In this document: in pieces, positions 26,486-35,335 of the stretch
How positions within the stretch are numbered: position 1 is the first letter of the stretch
Layout of the letters: every line of letters begins with the position of its first letter
Source of the DNA: Streptomyces sp. NBC_01306
GTDB lineage: Bacteria; Actinomycetota; Actinomycetes; Streptomycetales; Streptomycetaceae
Direction of reading: 5' to 3'
Length of the DNA: 64,000 nucleotides
Assembly (NCBI RefSeq): GCF_026340465.1
Contig: NZ_JAPEPC010000001.1
Span: 3,002,001-3,066,000, forward strand
Position numbers and translations under genes: made by a program
Notes under the pieces: generated by a model
Told to the model about the DNA's origin: nothing
Database searches by the model: none
The model's input: only the letters and a program-made list of their open reading frames with translations

Positions 26486-27541
26486 GTGCGCTACACACTG
26501 TTCGGCAGGACCGGTCTGCGCGTCAGCGAACTGAGCCTCGGCGCCATGACCATCGGCGACGACTGGGGCTGGGGCGCCGCCGAGGACACGAGCGAACGCA
26601 TCGTCAACTCCTATGCCGAAGCGGGCGGCAACTTCATCGACACCGCCAACAAGTACACCGACGGCAGCTCGGAGCGCATTCTCGGGAAGCTGCTGGAAGG
26701 GCGCAGGGACCGGTTCGTCCTGGCGACCAAGTACACCTGCGCGATCGACCCCGACGATGTCAACTCGGCGGGCAACCACCGAAAGAACCTCGTGCAGTCG
26801 GTGGAGGCCAGCCTCGGCCGGCTGCGTACCGACCGGGTCGACGTCCTGTGGGTGCACGCCCGTGACAACTTCACCCCGGTCGACGAGGTGATGCGGGCCC
26901 TGGACGATCTGGTCAGGTCCGGAAAGGTGCAGTACATCGGGGTGTCCGACTGGCCCGCGTGGGAGATCGCGCAGGCGAACACCCTGGCCGAGCTGCGCGG
27001 CTGGACCTCCTTCGCGGGCTCCCAGCTGCGCTACAACCTTCTGGAGCGGACCCCGGAGCGCGAACTCCTGCCACAGGCCCGCGCGTTCGACCTGGCCGTG
27101 CTGGCCTGGGCACCGCTCGCGGCGGGCAAGCTCACCGGCAAGTACCGCAGGGGCGAGACCGGCCGTCTGGACGGCGCCGATCCGGACGACCGGGACCAGA
27201 ACGAGGACGCGGTGATCACCGCGGTCCTCGACGTGGCCGAACAGGGCGGCTGGACCCCGGCCCAGGTGGCGCTGGCCTGGCTGCGCAGCCGCCCCGGCAA
27301 CATCATCCCCATCATCGCCGCCACCAAGGAGAGCCAGCTCGCGGACAACCTGGCCTCGGTCGACGTCCGGCTGGACGACGAAGCCCTGGCCCGCCTGAAC
27401 GAGACGAGCGCCGTCCCGCACGGCTTCCCGCACGACTTCCTGCGGGAGCCGGGCACCACCCGGACGGTGTACGGGGACCACTGGGCGGAGATCGACGACC
27501 GCCGCTCCACCTACCGGCGCACCACGGGGGAGGTGCTCTGA
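26486..27541 (+). CDS. Aldo/keto reductase
   Basis: 351-aa NADPH-dependent (alpha/beta)8 barrel reductase of carbonyl compounds. The catalytic tetrad is visible: Asp52 and Tyr57 in IDTANKYTDG, Lys82 in TKYTCAI, and His124 in LWVHARDN. The cofactor segment IIPIIAATKESQLADNL is near 275. The physiological substrate is unknown. The start is GTG 26486 with GAAGGG 8 nt upstream. It is preceded by TACGTA repeats that may bind a regulator, and it diverges from a PP2C phosphatase. The next 190 bp hold no gene. Confidence 0.92.
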   Translation: MRYTLFGRTGLRVSELSLGAMTIGDDWGWGAAEDTSERIVNSYAEAGGNFIDTANKYTDGSSERILGKLLEGRRDRFVLATKYTCAIDPDDVNSAGNHRKNLVQSVEASLGRLRTDRVDVLWVHARDNFTPVDEVMRALDDLVRSGKVQYIGVSDWPAWEIAQANTLAELRGWTSFAGSQLRYNLLERTPERELLPQARAFDLAVLAWAPLAAGKLTGKYRRGETGRLDGADPDDRDQNEDAVITAVLDVAEQGGWTPAQVALAWLRSRPGNIIPIIAATKESQLADNLASVDVRLDDEALARLNETSAVPHGFPHDFLREPGTTRTVYGDHWAEIDDRRSTYRRTTGEVL

Positions 27542-27731
27542 GCAGTGGCGGGGCGGCGTCCCCCAGCGAACCTCCCGGGCCCGAAACCCGCGTTCTCCGG
27601 GCCTCTCCGCGGCAGTGCAAGGTTTCGTCAAGGCCGCGGCAAGGCTCCTGCGCCGCGCCCCGGGCAGGCCCTCTGTGCACGGATCCCGCTCCGGGGTCCG
27701 TGACAGGCGCTCAAAGGCAACGGGGGAACGC

Positions 27732-28961
27732 ATGCCAGTAAGCGAAACCGGAAGGCAAGCAGCGGCGGAGGGAGCCGGGGCGGCGCAGTGGCGCACGCTG
27801 CCCGAGCGGAAGAAGGTACTGGTACTCGTCCACACGGAGGTCTACGGCAAAAGGCTCCAGGAGGTACTGCCCCTGCTGGATTCCGATCTGCGCGTCGAAG
27901 TCGCTTTCACCGTCGCACCGCACGCGTTCAACGACGGCGCGGCGCACTTCCTGCGCGGCATCGGTGCGACGGTCATGCCCTGGCGCGAGGCGAGGAGGAC
28001 CCGGTTCGACCTGGCGCTCGCGGCGGGATCACAGGGCATGGAGCAGGTACGGGCCCCGCTGATCCGGATGTCCCACGGCGGCGGTCACATGTCGCTGGCC
28101 CGATCGCCGGAGAGCGGCGGCCGGGACACCGAACGGGAGCCGGGCGGGATCACCGGGCGCAAGCATCTGACGTGGAAGGGGAGGGTCGTGCCGCGCGCGG
28201 TCGCACTGCCGCACCGTGATGATCTCGGCGCGCTGAGGCGGTGGTGCCCGGAGGCGCTGCCGGTCGCCGAGGTGGTGGGCGACCCCTGCTACGACCGCAT
28301 CGCGGCGAGTCTGCCGCTGCGGGAACGCTACCGCGCGGCACTCGGCCTGCGGCACGACGAGCGACTCGTGCTCGCGACCTCGACCTGGGGCCCCAAGTCG
28401 GCGTTCAACCGGCTCGACGCCCTGCTGCCCCGGCTGCTCACCGAACTGCCCGCCCGCCGCTACCGCACCGCGCTGCTCGTCCACCCCAACGTCTGGTCCC
28501 GGCACGGCCACTGGCAGGTACGGGCATGGCTGGCCGACTGCCGCCGGGCGGGCCTCATCCTGATCCCGCCGGACGTCGACTGGCGGGTACCGCTGATCGC
28601 GGCCGACTCGGTCATCGGGGACTACGGCTCGGTCACGCTCTACGCGTCGATGACCGGCGCCCCCGTCATCCTGTCCCGCTACCCGCACCACGACGCCAAT
28701 CCGCTCTCGCCCGGGGTGGGCCTGGCGCTCGCCGCGCCCTCGCTGTCCCCCACCCGGCCGCTCGCGGAGCAGCTCGAATACGCGGCCGCGGAGTATCCGC
28801 GGCGGGCCTACCGGCGCATCGCGGCGGGCATCTCGTCCGAACCGGGCCGGTTCAACCGCCGGATGCGGAAGCTGATGTACCGGGTCCTGGGCCTGGGGCG
28901 GCCCGCCTGCCTGCCGGCCACCGAGCCCGTACCGCTCCCCGACCGCCAGGTCGCGGCATGA
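27732..28961 (+). CDS. Conserved protein of unknown function, glycosyltransferase-like fold possible
   Basis: 409-aa soluble protein. The pattern KVLVLVHTEVYGKRLQEVL then VEVAFTVAPHAFNDG resembles an N-terminal Rossmann half. The segment ADSVIGDYGSVTLYASMTGAPVIL resembles the C-terminal donor-binding region of GT-B/CDP-glycerol glycerophosphotransferase-type proteins. That resemblance is weak, and Streptomyces homologues are usually left hypothetical. ATG 27732 has GGGGGAA 5 nt upstream. The next gene starts within its stop (ATGA), so the two are translationally coupled. Confidence 0.7.
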   Translation: MPVSETGRQAAAEGAGAAQWRTLPERKKVLVLVHTEVYGKRLQEVLPLLDSDLRVEVAFTVAPHAFNDGAAHFLRGIGATVMPWREARRTRFDLALAAGSQGMEQVRAPLIRMSHGGGHMSLARSPESGGRDTEREPGGITGRKHLTWKGRVVPRAVALPHRDDLGALRRWCPEALPVAEVVGDPCYDRIAASLPLRERYRAALGLRHDERLVLATSTWGPKSAFNRLDALLPRLLTELPARRYRTALLVHPNVWSRHGHWQVRAWLADCRRAGLILIPPDVDWRVPLIAADSVIGDYGSVTLYASMTGAPVILSRYPHHDANPLSPGVGLALAAPSLSPTRPLAEQLEYAAAEYPRRAYRRIAAGISSEPGRFNRRMRKLMYRVLGLGRPACLPATEPVPLPDRQVAA

Positions 28962-29299
28962 CCGGGGTGACGGTCTCGCACGACCACATCCGGGTGGACA
29001 TCGACAGCGACCCGGGCGACACGTGGCTCTGCTGCGCCGATGTCCTGTACGGAACCGGCAGCGCCGGCCGGGCCGTCGAGACGGCGCGCAGCTACCCCGG
29101 CTGCCAACTGGTCGCGCTCCGCGATCCGGCGGACGGCCTGTGCGTGGTGGTGGTGCGCGGTCGCGCCGCCTTCACGGTGGGCCCGCTGTGCGGGGCCGGG
29201 GACATGGGGCCGCATCTCTCGGTGCTCTACCGGTGGCTGCTCAGCCCGCGTCCAGGGCCCGAAGCCGCTCCTGGAGACGCCGGGTGTCACCGGGACTGA
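28958..29299 (+). CDS. Small hypothetical protein coupled to the preceding gene
   Basis: 113-aa protein with no recognised domain. ATG 28958 overlaps the preceding stop by 4 nt, a strong sign that it is a real gene in an operon. The sequence has two beta-rich stretches (RVDIDSDPGDTWLCC and CVVVVRGRAAFTVGPL). Its last 59 bp overlap the 3' end of the convergent STAND gene, so the two genes share DNA there. Confidence 0.6.
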   Translation: MTGVTVSHDHIRVDIDSDPGDTWLCCADVLYGTGSAGRAVETARSYPGCQLVALRDPADGLCVVVVRGRAAFTVGPLCGAGDMGPHLSVLYRWLLSPRPGPEAAPGDAGCHRD

Positions 29300-31574
29300 C
29301 CGGCGCGTAGCGGGCGAGGGACTGCCGGTACCGTGCCGCGGCGGCCCGCCGGTCGCCGCGGTCCTCCGCGCACTCCCCGAGCATCTCCAGCACCCGCCCC
29401 TGCCAGTGCACCGACCCGGTGGCCGCGAACTCATCGAGTGCCAGAAGGAGTTGGCGGTCGGCCGCGGCGAAGTCCGCGATGCCGTCCGCCGCTCTGGCCC
29501 GGCCGAGAAAGGCCAGGGCGCGCGCAGCGTCGTAGGGGTCGGGTACCGCGAGCAGGTCGCTCCGCGCGCGGGTCAGCAGTACGACGGCACGGTGCGGGTC
29601 CCCGGTGGCGAGCGCGATATCGCCCAGGCACAGCCTGCTCAGGGCCGCGCCCCGCACGTATCCGATCTTCTCGCGCAGAGCGAGGGCCTCAGTGAAGTAC
29701 CCAGTGGCCCGGTCCAGCCGCCCCGCCAGCCGGTGCGACTGGCCCAGGCCGTGCAGCGCCTGGGCTTCCGCCCGGCGGTCGGCGTCCCGGCGGGCGCCGT
29801 GCAGGGCCCGGGTGAACCACCTCACCGCCTCGTCGTAATGGCCCGCGTTGTACAGCCCGCTGCCCCCGGTGGTCAGCATGCGGCTCTCGCCGTCCGGATG
29901 ACCGGCCAGGCGCGCGGCGGCCAGCCCGTACCGGTGGGCCTCGATCCACAGGTCGTAGGGGCGCAGCCGCAGGAACAACGGCTGCATGCTGTCGGCGAGT
30001 TGCCACACCGGAGCGGACCAGCCGTGCTCCACAGCGGCCCGCAGCGCCGTCATGAGGTGCAGCCGCTCGCTGTCCAGCCAGCGCAGGGCGTCCTCCGCGG
30101 AGCTGAAGGGCGTCGGCAGCCCGACGGGCTCGTAGGCGTAGTCCCTGCGCAGCGTGCGGTGCGTGGGTGAGAGCAGCGCCCTGGCTTCCGTCGCGGTGCG
30201 CAGATACCAGTCGACCGTCCTGCGTACGGTCTCGTCGCGGGTGCCGGGGGTGTCCTCGGCGGCGGCCCGCTGGGCCGCGTGCAGCCGCACCAGATCGTGG
30301 AACCGCCAGCGTTCGGAGCCGAGTTCCTCGATGAGGTTGACCTCGATCAGCTCGTCGAGCACCCGTTCCGCTTCCTCGGCGGAAAGGGCGCAGGAAGCGG
30401 CTGCCAGGAGCGGTCCGAACTCCCCGACCGGCAGCAGGCCGAGCCGCCGGTAGCCCCGGGCGGCACCGGCGGAGAGCGTCCGGTAGGAGTCGTCGAGCGC
30501 GGTCTGCACGGCCCGCTCACCGCCCGCGTTGAGGGCGCCGAGGCGGTCGTCGGACCTGCTCATGGCAGCGGCGAGGGAGGCAAGGGACTGCTGGGGCCTG
30601 GCGGCGATACGGGCTGCGGCGACACAGACCGCGAGAGGCAGCCCGGAGCAGGATTCGGCGAGCCGGTGCGCGGCGGCGGGCTCGCCGGCCACCCGTCCAC
30701 CGCCGAGCCGGTGGCTCAGCAGCTCGACGGCGGAGCCGATGGCCAGGCCGTCCAGCTGGTGGAAGGAGGCGCCGTCCAGGGTGAGCCCGGGCAGCCGCCG
30801 TCTGCTGGTCACCACGACGAGCGCGCCGGGACCGGCCGGGAGCAGCGGGCGGACCTGCGCCGCGCTCAGCGCGTTGTCCAGCATGACCGCGACGCGCAGG
30901 TCGGCCGTGACCGTACGCCACAGGGCGGCCTGTTCTGCCAGCTCGGCCGGTACGTGATCGATACCGAACGCCCTCAGGAACTGGCCCAGGGCCTCGCCCG
31001 GACGGAGCGCCGCGTGCCGGGCGTGGCCGCGGAGGTCCACGTAGAGCTGACCGTCCGGATACTCGCCGGCCACCGCGTTGAGCCAGTGGGCCGCCAGGGC
31101 GGTCTTGCCGACTCCGGCCGCGCCGGTGACCACCACGGTCGGCGGCGCGACGCCGGGGTGGCCGGTACGGAGTGCCTCCAGCGCTGCCAGGTCCGGGGTC
31201 CGGCCGGTGAAATGGGCGGGCCCGGGGATCAGTTGCCGGGGCCGGCCGGAGCGGTGCGGGGGCGGTGTCAGCTGGTGGACATGGACGTTCTTGATGTCTC
31301 TCGCCTGGACGACCGTTCCCTCGACGCGCGCCTCTCCCCCGATGCTGTTGGTCATGGGCACGGCCGTCAGCCAGAGGCGGAGGGCCGCGCCCAGCTCCTG
31401 GCGGGCGGCGGCCGCAGCCGCCAGTGCCTCGGCGAGAGCCGCCGTCCCCACGGGATCCGTCGGCGGACGCCGCGGAAGTCCCTGCCCGGGCAGCAGATCC
31501 GCCAGTGCCTGCCACGCAGCGTCATCGACCCGGCCGAGAACGGTGGCGAGCCGGGCGGCGGTCACCGGTTCCAT
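29241..31574 (-). CDS. STAND NTPase: NB-ARC domain with TPR repeats
   Basis: 777-aa signal-transduction ATPase. An N-terminal helical region of about 100 residues ends in DIKNVHVHQL and is a possible adaptor. The NB-ARC domain follows (about 120-440; Walker A GAAGVGKT at 151-158, Walker B-like VAVMLDN, then a GLPLAVCVAAARI motif). Last is a helical/TPR region (about 450-770), with TPR-like units such as AQALHGLGQSHRLAGRLDRA. It resembles the C-terminal two-thirds of AfsR-type regulators but lacks a DNA-binding domain. Its effector, if any, is not recognised. It is divergent from a SARP regulator. Confidence 0.82.
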   Translation of the reverse strand: MEPVTAARLATVLGRVDDAAWQALADLLPGQGLPRRPPTDPVGTAALAEALAAAAAARQELGAALRLWLTAVPMTNSIGGEARVEGTVVQARDIKNVHVHQLTPPPHRSGRPRQLIPGPAHFTGRTPDLAALEALRTGHPGVAPPTVVVTGAAGVGKTALAAHWLNAVAGEYPDGQLYVDLRGHARHAALRPGEALGQFLRAFGIDHVPAELAEQAALWRTVTADLRVAVMLDNALSAAQVRPLLPAGPGALVVVTSRRRLPGLTLDGASFHQLDGLAIGSAVELLSHRLGGGRVAGEPAAAHRLAESCSGLPLAVCVAAARIAARPQQSLASLAAAMSRSDDRLGALNAGGERAVQTALDDSYRTLSAGAARGYRRLGLLPVGEFGPLLAAASCALSAEEAERVLDELIEVNLIEELGSERWRFHDLVRLHAAQRAAAEDTPGTRDETVRRTVDWYLRTATEARALLSPTHRTLRRDYAYEPVGLPTPFSSAEDALRWLDSERLHLMTALRAAVEHGWSAPVWQLADSMQPLFLRLRPYDLWIEAHRYGLAAARLAGHPDGESRMLTTGGSGLYNAGHYDEAVRWFTRALHGARRDADRRAEAQALHGLGQSHRLAGRLDRATGYFTEALALREKIGYVRGAALSRLCLGDIALATGDPHRAVVLLTRARSDLLAVPDPYDAARALAFLGRARAADGIADFAAADRQLLLALDEFAATGSVHWQGRVLEMLGECAEDRGDRRAAAARYRQSLARYAPVSPGDTRRLQERLRALDAG

Positions 31575-31629
31575 GGCCGACCCCCCTGGTGTCGCCGTTT
31601 CCTACCCGCGCTGCGACCCGGTGCCCCGG

Positions 31630-31661
31630 ACCGGTGGAATCCAGAACCGGTGGAATCCAGA
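31630..31661. repeat. Perfect 16-bp tandem repeat in the STAND/SARP divergent region
   Basis: ACCGGTGGAATCCAGA occurs twice head to tail (31630-31645 and 31646-31661), 57-88 bp before the STAND gene and 150-180 bp before the SARP gene. SARP proteins bind direct repeats, so it is a candidate operator. The 16-bp period is not the 11-bp spacing usual for SARPs. Confidence 0.5.
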
Positions 31662-31809
31662 ACTCTCTCCCGACCTTGAAAGACCGAAGGCGGCAACATA
31701 AGGAACATTTGAGCCAAGCATGAGAGCCAACTGGTGTATCTATTGACCAGAGTTGACGATCTGTCACCCTTGTTGGTCTACCTGTCGGGCCGGCCGGGGG
31801 GAGCTGCTG

Positions 31810-34800
31810 GTGCACTTCGACATTCTTGTTCTGGGACCGGTCGAACTGCGCGTGGACGGGCGCCGCGAGATGTACGGGTCCGCGAAGGCCGTCCATATGC
31901 TGGCCGCGCTCGCCCTCGACGTCGGCACCCCGGTGCCGCTGAGCACACTTGCCGAACGCCTCTGGGACGACGACCCACCCGGTAAACCGAACTCGTCACT
32001 GCACTCCTACGCCACCCGGATCCGGAGAAGACTCGGTGCCGACCGATTACCCAACGAGGCACACGCATATGCCCTGGACATAGATCCGGACGTGGTGGAC
32101 CACCATCGGTTCCTCCGTCTCACCACCCAGGCCCGTTCGCTGTCCGACAGCGGCGACGACACCCAGGCGCTGGCGCTCCTGCGGCAGGCGGAGAGCCTCT
32201 GGCGCGGGGAGCCGCTCACCGGTCTCGGCGGCCTGTGGGCAGAACGGATACGCCGCGGCCTCGGCGAACGCCTGCTCGCGGCGACGCTGTTGCGGGCGGA
32301 GATCGAACTGGGCATGGGACGGTTCACCGCGCTCGTCCCGGAGCTCACGGCCCTGGTCGAACAGCGGCCCACGGACGAGACAGTGGCGCGCCACTTCATG
32401 ACCGCCGCCTACGGCTGCGGCCGGCAGACCGACGCCCTGCGCGCGTACGAGACGCTGCGCACGCTCCTGCGCCAGGAGGGCACCGAACCGGGCGAGGCCC
32501 TCAACCGCACCTACCGGCTGATACTGGACCGCTCTCCCGTCGGCGAACTGCTCCCGCAACGCGTACCGGGCGCCCCGGCCGCGCCCGCCCCGGACAACCT
32601 CCCCGCTCACGCGGAACTGGTGGGCCGCACGAGCGAACTGCGCCACCTGGAAACGGAATCACCCGACATCACCTACGTCCACTCCGTCTCCGGGATGGCG
32701 GGGGTGGGTAAGACCCTGCTCGCACTGCACACCGCGCGCCGGCTCTCCCAGCACCATCCGGAAGGTCTCCACTACCTGAACCTCCACGGCCACAGTGCGG
32801 GCCGGCAACCGCTCCCGCCGGAGACGGTGATCGCCACGCTGCTGCGTCAGCTCGGCGTCCCGGCCGGAGCCGTTCCGCACGAACTGGACGAACTCAGCGC
32901 ACTGTGGCGCACCGTGCTCGCCACCCGCCGCGTGGTCGTCGTGCTCGATGACGTCGCGGACCCGCGGCAAGTACGGCCGCTCCTGGCCGGAAGCCCCTCA
33001 TCCGTGGTGCTCCTCACCAGCCGCCGGCGCCTGAGCGGGCTGCCAGGTGTCCGCCACATCAGTCTGGATGTGCTGCCCGCGAAGGAGTCGGCCGCGCTCT
33101 TCGCCGGGCTGGTCGGCCGTGAGCGGGGCGGGACCCCGTCCGAGCGGTCCGCGCTCGCCACTCTCTGCGGCCACCTGCCGCTGGCCCTGGAGCTGGTCGC
33201 GGGACGGCTCAACTCCCGTCCCTCGTGGACCGTCGCGCACCTCATCGAGCGCATGTCCCGGCCCAGTGACCGGCTCTCCGAGATCCGCGACGGCGACACC
33301 GAGATCGCCTCCGCCTTCGCACTGTCCTACGACACACTGCCGGCCGACCATCAAGAGGTCTTCCGCCTCCTCGGCCTCCACTTCGGCCATGACTTCGGCC
33401 CGCACGCCACCGCCGCCCTCACCGGCCGGTCCGTGGGAGCCACCGAGCGCATCCTCGAATCGCTGCTCGACTCGCATCTGCTGCAGGAACCGGCCCCGGA
33501 CCGTTACCGGTTGCACGACCTCATCGGGGAGTTCGCCCTCGGCCTGACCACCGCGCACGACACAGTGTCCGCCCGGGAGGCCGCGCGGGACCGCCTGGCC
33601 GACTTCTCCCTGCACGCGGCGGCGGCAGCCGTGCGGCTCGCCCACCCGCGTCGCTCCCCCGAAGTCCTGCCCGGCCGGCCGGCTGCCCGGGCACTCCCGG
33701 GATGGCAGGAGCCCGAAGAAGCCAGAGCCTGGCTCGTCGCGGAGCAGGCCGCCCTGCTGGCCGTGGAGCGCCACTCACGGAGCCACGGCCGGCCGGCCAG
33801 GGCCGCGCGCCTCGCGCATGTACTCGCCGACTTCCTCGACGCCGAGGGCTACTGGGAGGCGGCAGAGCTGCACACCCACGCGGTCGGCCACTGGTGTGCG
33901 GTCCATGACCGGGCATCCGAAGCCCGCGCCCTGGTCGACCTCACCACCGTTCAGTACCGGACAGGGCGGTACGGGCAGGCCGAAGGGAACGGGCACCGCG
34001 CCCTCGAACTGGCCAGGGCCATGGGTGACATCGCCACGGAGGCCGAGTCGCTGCGAATGCTGGGACTGCTGGCCTGGGACGTCGGCCGACTGGACGACTC
34101 GCTCGTCCTCCAGCGGGAGGCACTCGACATCAGATCAAAACTCGGAGACCCCTGGCACATCGCGCGGTACCAGAATAATCTTGGTATCACTCTCCTCCAG
34201 CTGGGCGACCACGACGGCGCGATGAAGAACTTCCGGCTGTCGCTTTTCGGCTTCGTGCGCGCCAAAGACGAAAGGGGAGAGGCGCAGGCCCTGAACAATC
34301 TGGGCGACCTGCACCTCCACCGAGGGGAGAACGAGGCAGCTCGCGCCTCATTCTCCCGGTCCCTCGACCTCGTCATGCGCGTGGGCAGCAGAACGGAACA
34401 GGCAATTGCCCAGCTGAACCTCGGGAGCTCACTCCTGACACCGGAGAATTCAAGCCAGGCTCTCACTCTCCACCGCCAGGCTCTTTCCACTTTCCGCCTC
34501 ATCAATGACAAAAGGTGCGAGGCAATCACCCTGAATGCTGTCGGGAAGAACATGCTCTCGGCGGGCCGCCCGATGGAGGCTTCGGCTCACTATGCGGCGG
34601 CACTCGACCTGGCGCGGCGCATAGGTGCGGTGCAGGAAGAGATTCAAGCGCTCCGGGGTGTGGCCATGGCCGAGTTGAGTTATGGCCGCGGCGCCGACGC
34701 CGAGGAGCAACTGACCACGGCCCTCTCGCTGGCGGAGCGGATCCACGCGACGGATGAGGAGGCGGGCTCCCACGCGGACCTCGCCACATTCCATCTCGCG

Positions 34801-34995
34801 GCAGGACGGCAGGGTGAGGCCGCGGCACACCTGGAGGAAGCCATCGCCTTCTTCAGCGGGCACAACGAGAATGAGTCCGACCGCCTCCGGAGACTGCTCC
34901 TCGACATCCGTGCCGATCAGTCCGCAGAGGCTCAGGAAGCTGCCGGACACAGCCAGAACGGGCACCCCAAGAACGGTACGTACAAGCGATTTTGA
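31810..34995 (+). CDS. AfsR/SARP-family transcriptional regulator
   Basis: 1061-aa regulator in the AfsR arrangement. An OmpR-like winged helix (about 1-90: GSAKAVHMLAALALDVG, then SLHSYATRIRRRLG) is followed by a bacterial transcriptional activation domain (about 95-240). An NB-ARC ATPase comes next (about 265-560: Walker A GMAGVGKT at 295-302, Walker B VVVVLDD). The protein ends in TPR repeats (about 700-1030). Such proteins activate antibiotic and developmental genes in Streptomyces; no biosynthetic cluster is present here, so targets are unknown. GTG 31810 is chosen because GGGGGGAG lies 6 nt upstream. The 3' third is less GC-rich than its neighbours. Confidence 0.9.
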   Translation: MHFDILVLGPVELRVDGRREMYGSAKAVHMLAALALDVGTPVPLSTLAERLWDDDPPGKPNSSLHSYATRIRRRLGADRLPNEAHAYALDIDPDVVDHHRFLRLTTQARSLSDSGDDTQALALLRQAESLWRGEPLTGLGGLWAERIRRGLGERLLAATLLRAEIELGMGRFTALVPELTALVEQRPTDETVARHFMTAAYGCGRQTDALRAYETLRTLLRQEGTEPGEALNRTYRLILDRSPVGELLPQRVPGAPAAPAPDNLPAHAELVGRTSELRHLETESPDITYVHSVSGMAGVGKTLLALHTARRLSQHHPEGLHYLNLHGHSAGRQPLPPETVIATLLRQLGVPAGAVPHELDELSALWRTVLATRRVVVVLDDVADPRQVRPLLAGSPSSVVLLTSRRRLSGLPGVRHISLDVLPAKESAALFAGLVGRERGGTPSERSALATLCGHLPLALELVAGRLNSRPSWTVAHLIERMSRPSDRLSEIRDGDTEIASAFALSYDTLPADHQEVFRLLGLHFGHDFGPHATAALTGRSVGATERILESLLDSHLLQEPAPDRYRLHDLIGEFALGLTTAHDTVSAREAARDRLADFSLHAAAAAVRLAHPRRSPEVLPGRPAARALPGWQEPEEARAWLVAEQAALLAVERHSRSHGRPARAARLAHVLADFLDAEGYWEAAELHTHAVGHWCAVHDRASEARALVDLTTVQYRTGRYGQAEGNGHRALELARAMGDIATEAESLRMLGLLAWDVGRLDDSLVLQREALDIRSKLGDPWHIARYQNNLGITLLQLGDHDGAMKNFRLSLFGFVRAKDERGEAQALNNLGDLHLHRGENEAARASFSRSLDLVMRVGSRTEQAIAQLNLGSSLLTPENSSQALTLHRQALSTFRLINDKRCEAITLNAVGKNMLSAGRPMEASAHYAAALDLARRIGAVQEEIQALRGVAMAELSYGRGADAEEQLTTALSLAERIHATDEEAGSHADLATFHLAAGRQGEAAAHLEEAIAFFSGHNENESDRLRRLLLDIRADQSAEAQEAAGHSQNGHPKNGTYKRF

Positions 34996-35335
34996 ACCCG
35001 CGCAGCCCGTGTCGTATGGTCCTCGCGAAAGATCACTGTGAATCACATCACGAGGACACTCCTTGCTCATGTTCGTGCCATACGTGCCGCCTCAGCATTT
35101 CCCGGTCACGGTCAATTCGGCCGAATCTTTCATACCCTTCGGGTCGGCCCGGGCGTACGGAACTCCCCGAGCCGACCCTTCGGTTCTGACAGAATTCGAC
35201 ACATCCGTCGTCGTGCCGGTCCTGCCGGTCCACTGCATGTCCTCCCGGGTTTATTCCAGCAGGTAGACATCCCCGATCGCGGACCGAAAACCGAGCGTCT
35301 CGGACTTCGGTCCGCATACGCCGCCCCGCCCCCGC
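34996..35335. other. Intergenic region with no gene seen
   Basis: 340 bp between convergent SARP and GH2 genes, less GC-rich than the surroundings. Short open frames here lack ribosome sites and family patterns. Its end holds the hairpin at 35280-35314. Confidence 0.6.
35280..35314. terminator. Bidirectional hairpin before the GH2 gene end
   Basis: Outer arms CGGACCGAA/TTCGGTCCG (9 bp) and an inner CCGAG/CTCGG stem with a CGT loop. It lies between the 3' ends of the convergent SARP and GH2 genes, 22 bp from the GH2 stop. Confidence 0.65.

Noticed and set aside
35048..35317. Short open frames between the SARP and GH2 genes
   Set aside because: No ribosome site, no recognisable pattern, and one overlaps the hairpin; treated as noncoding.
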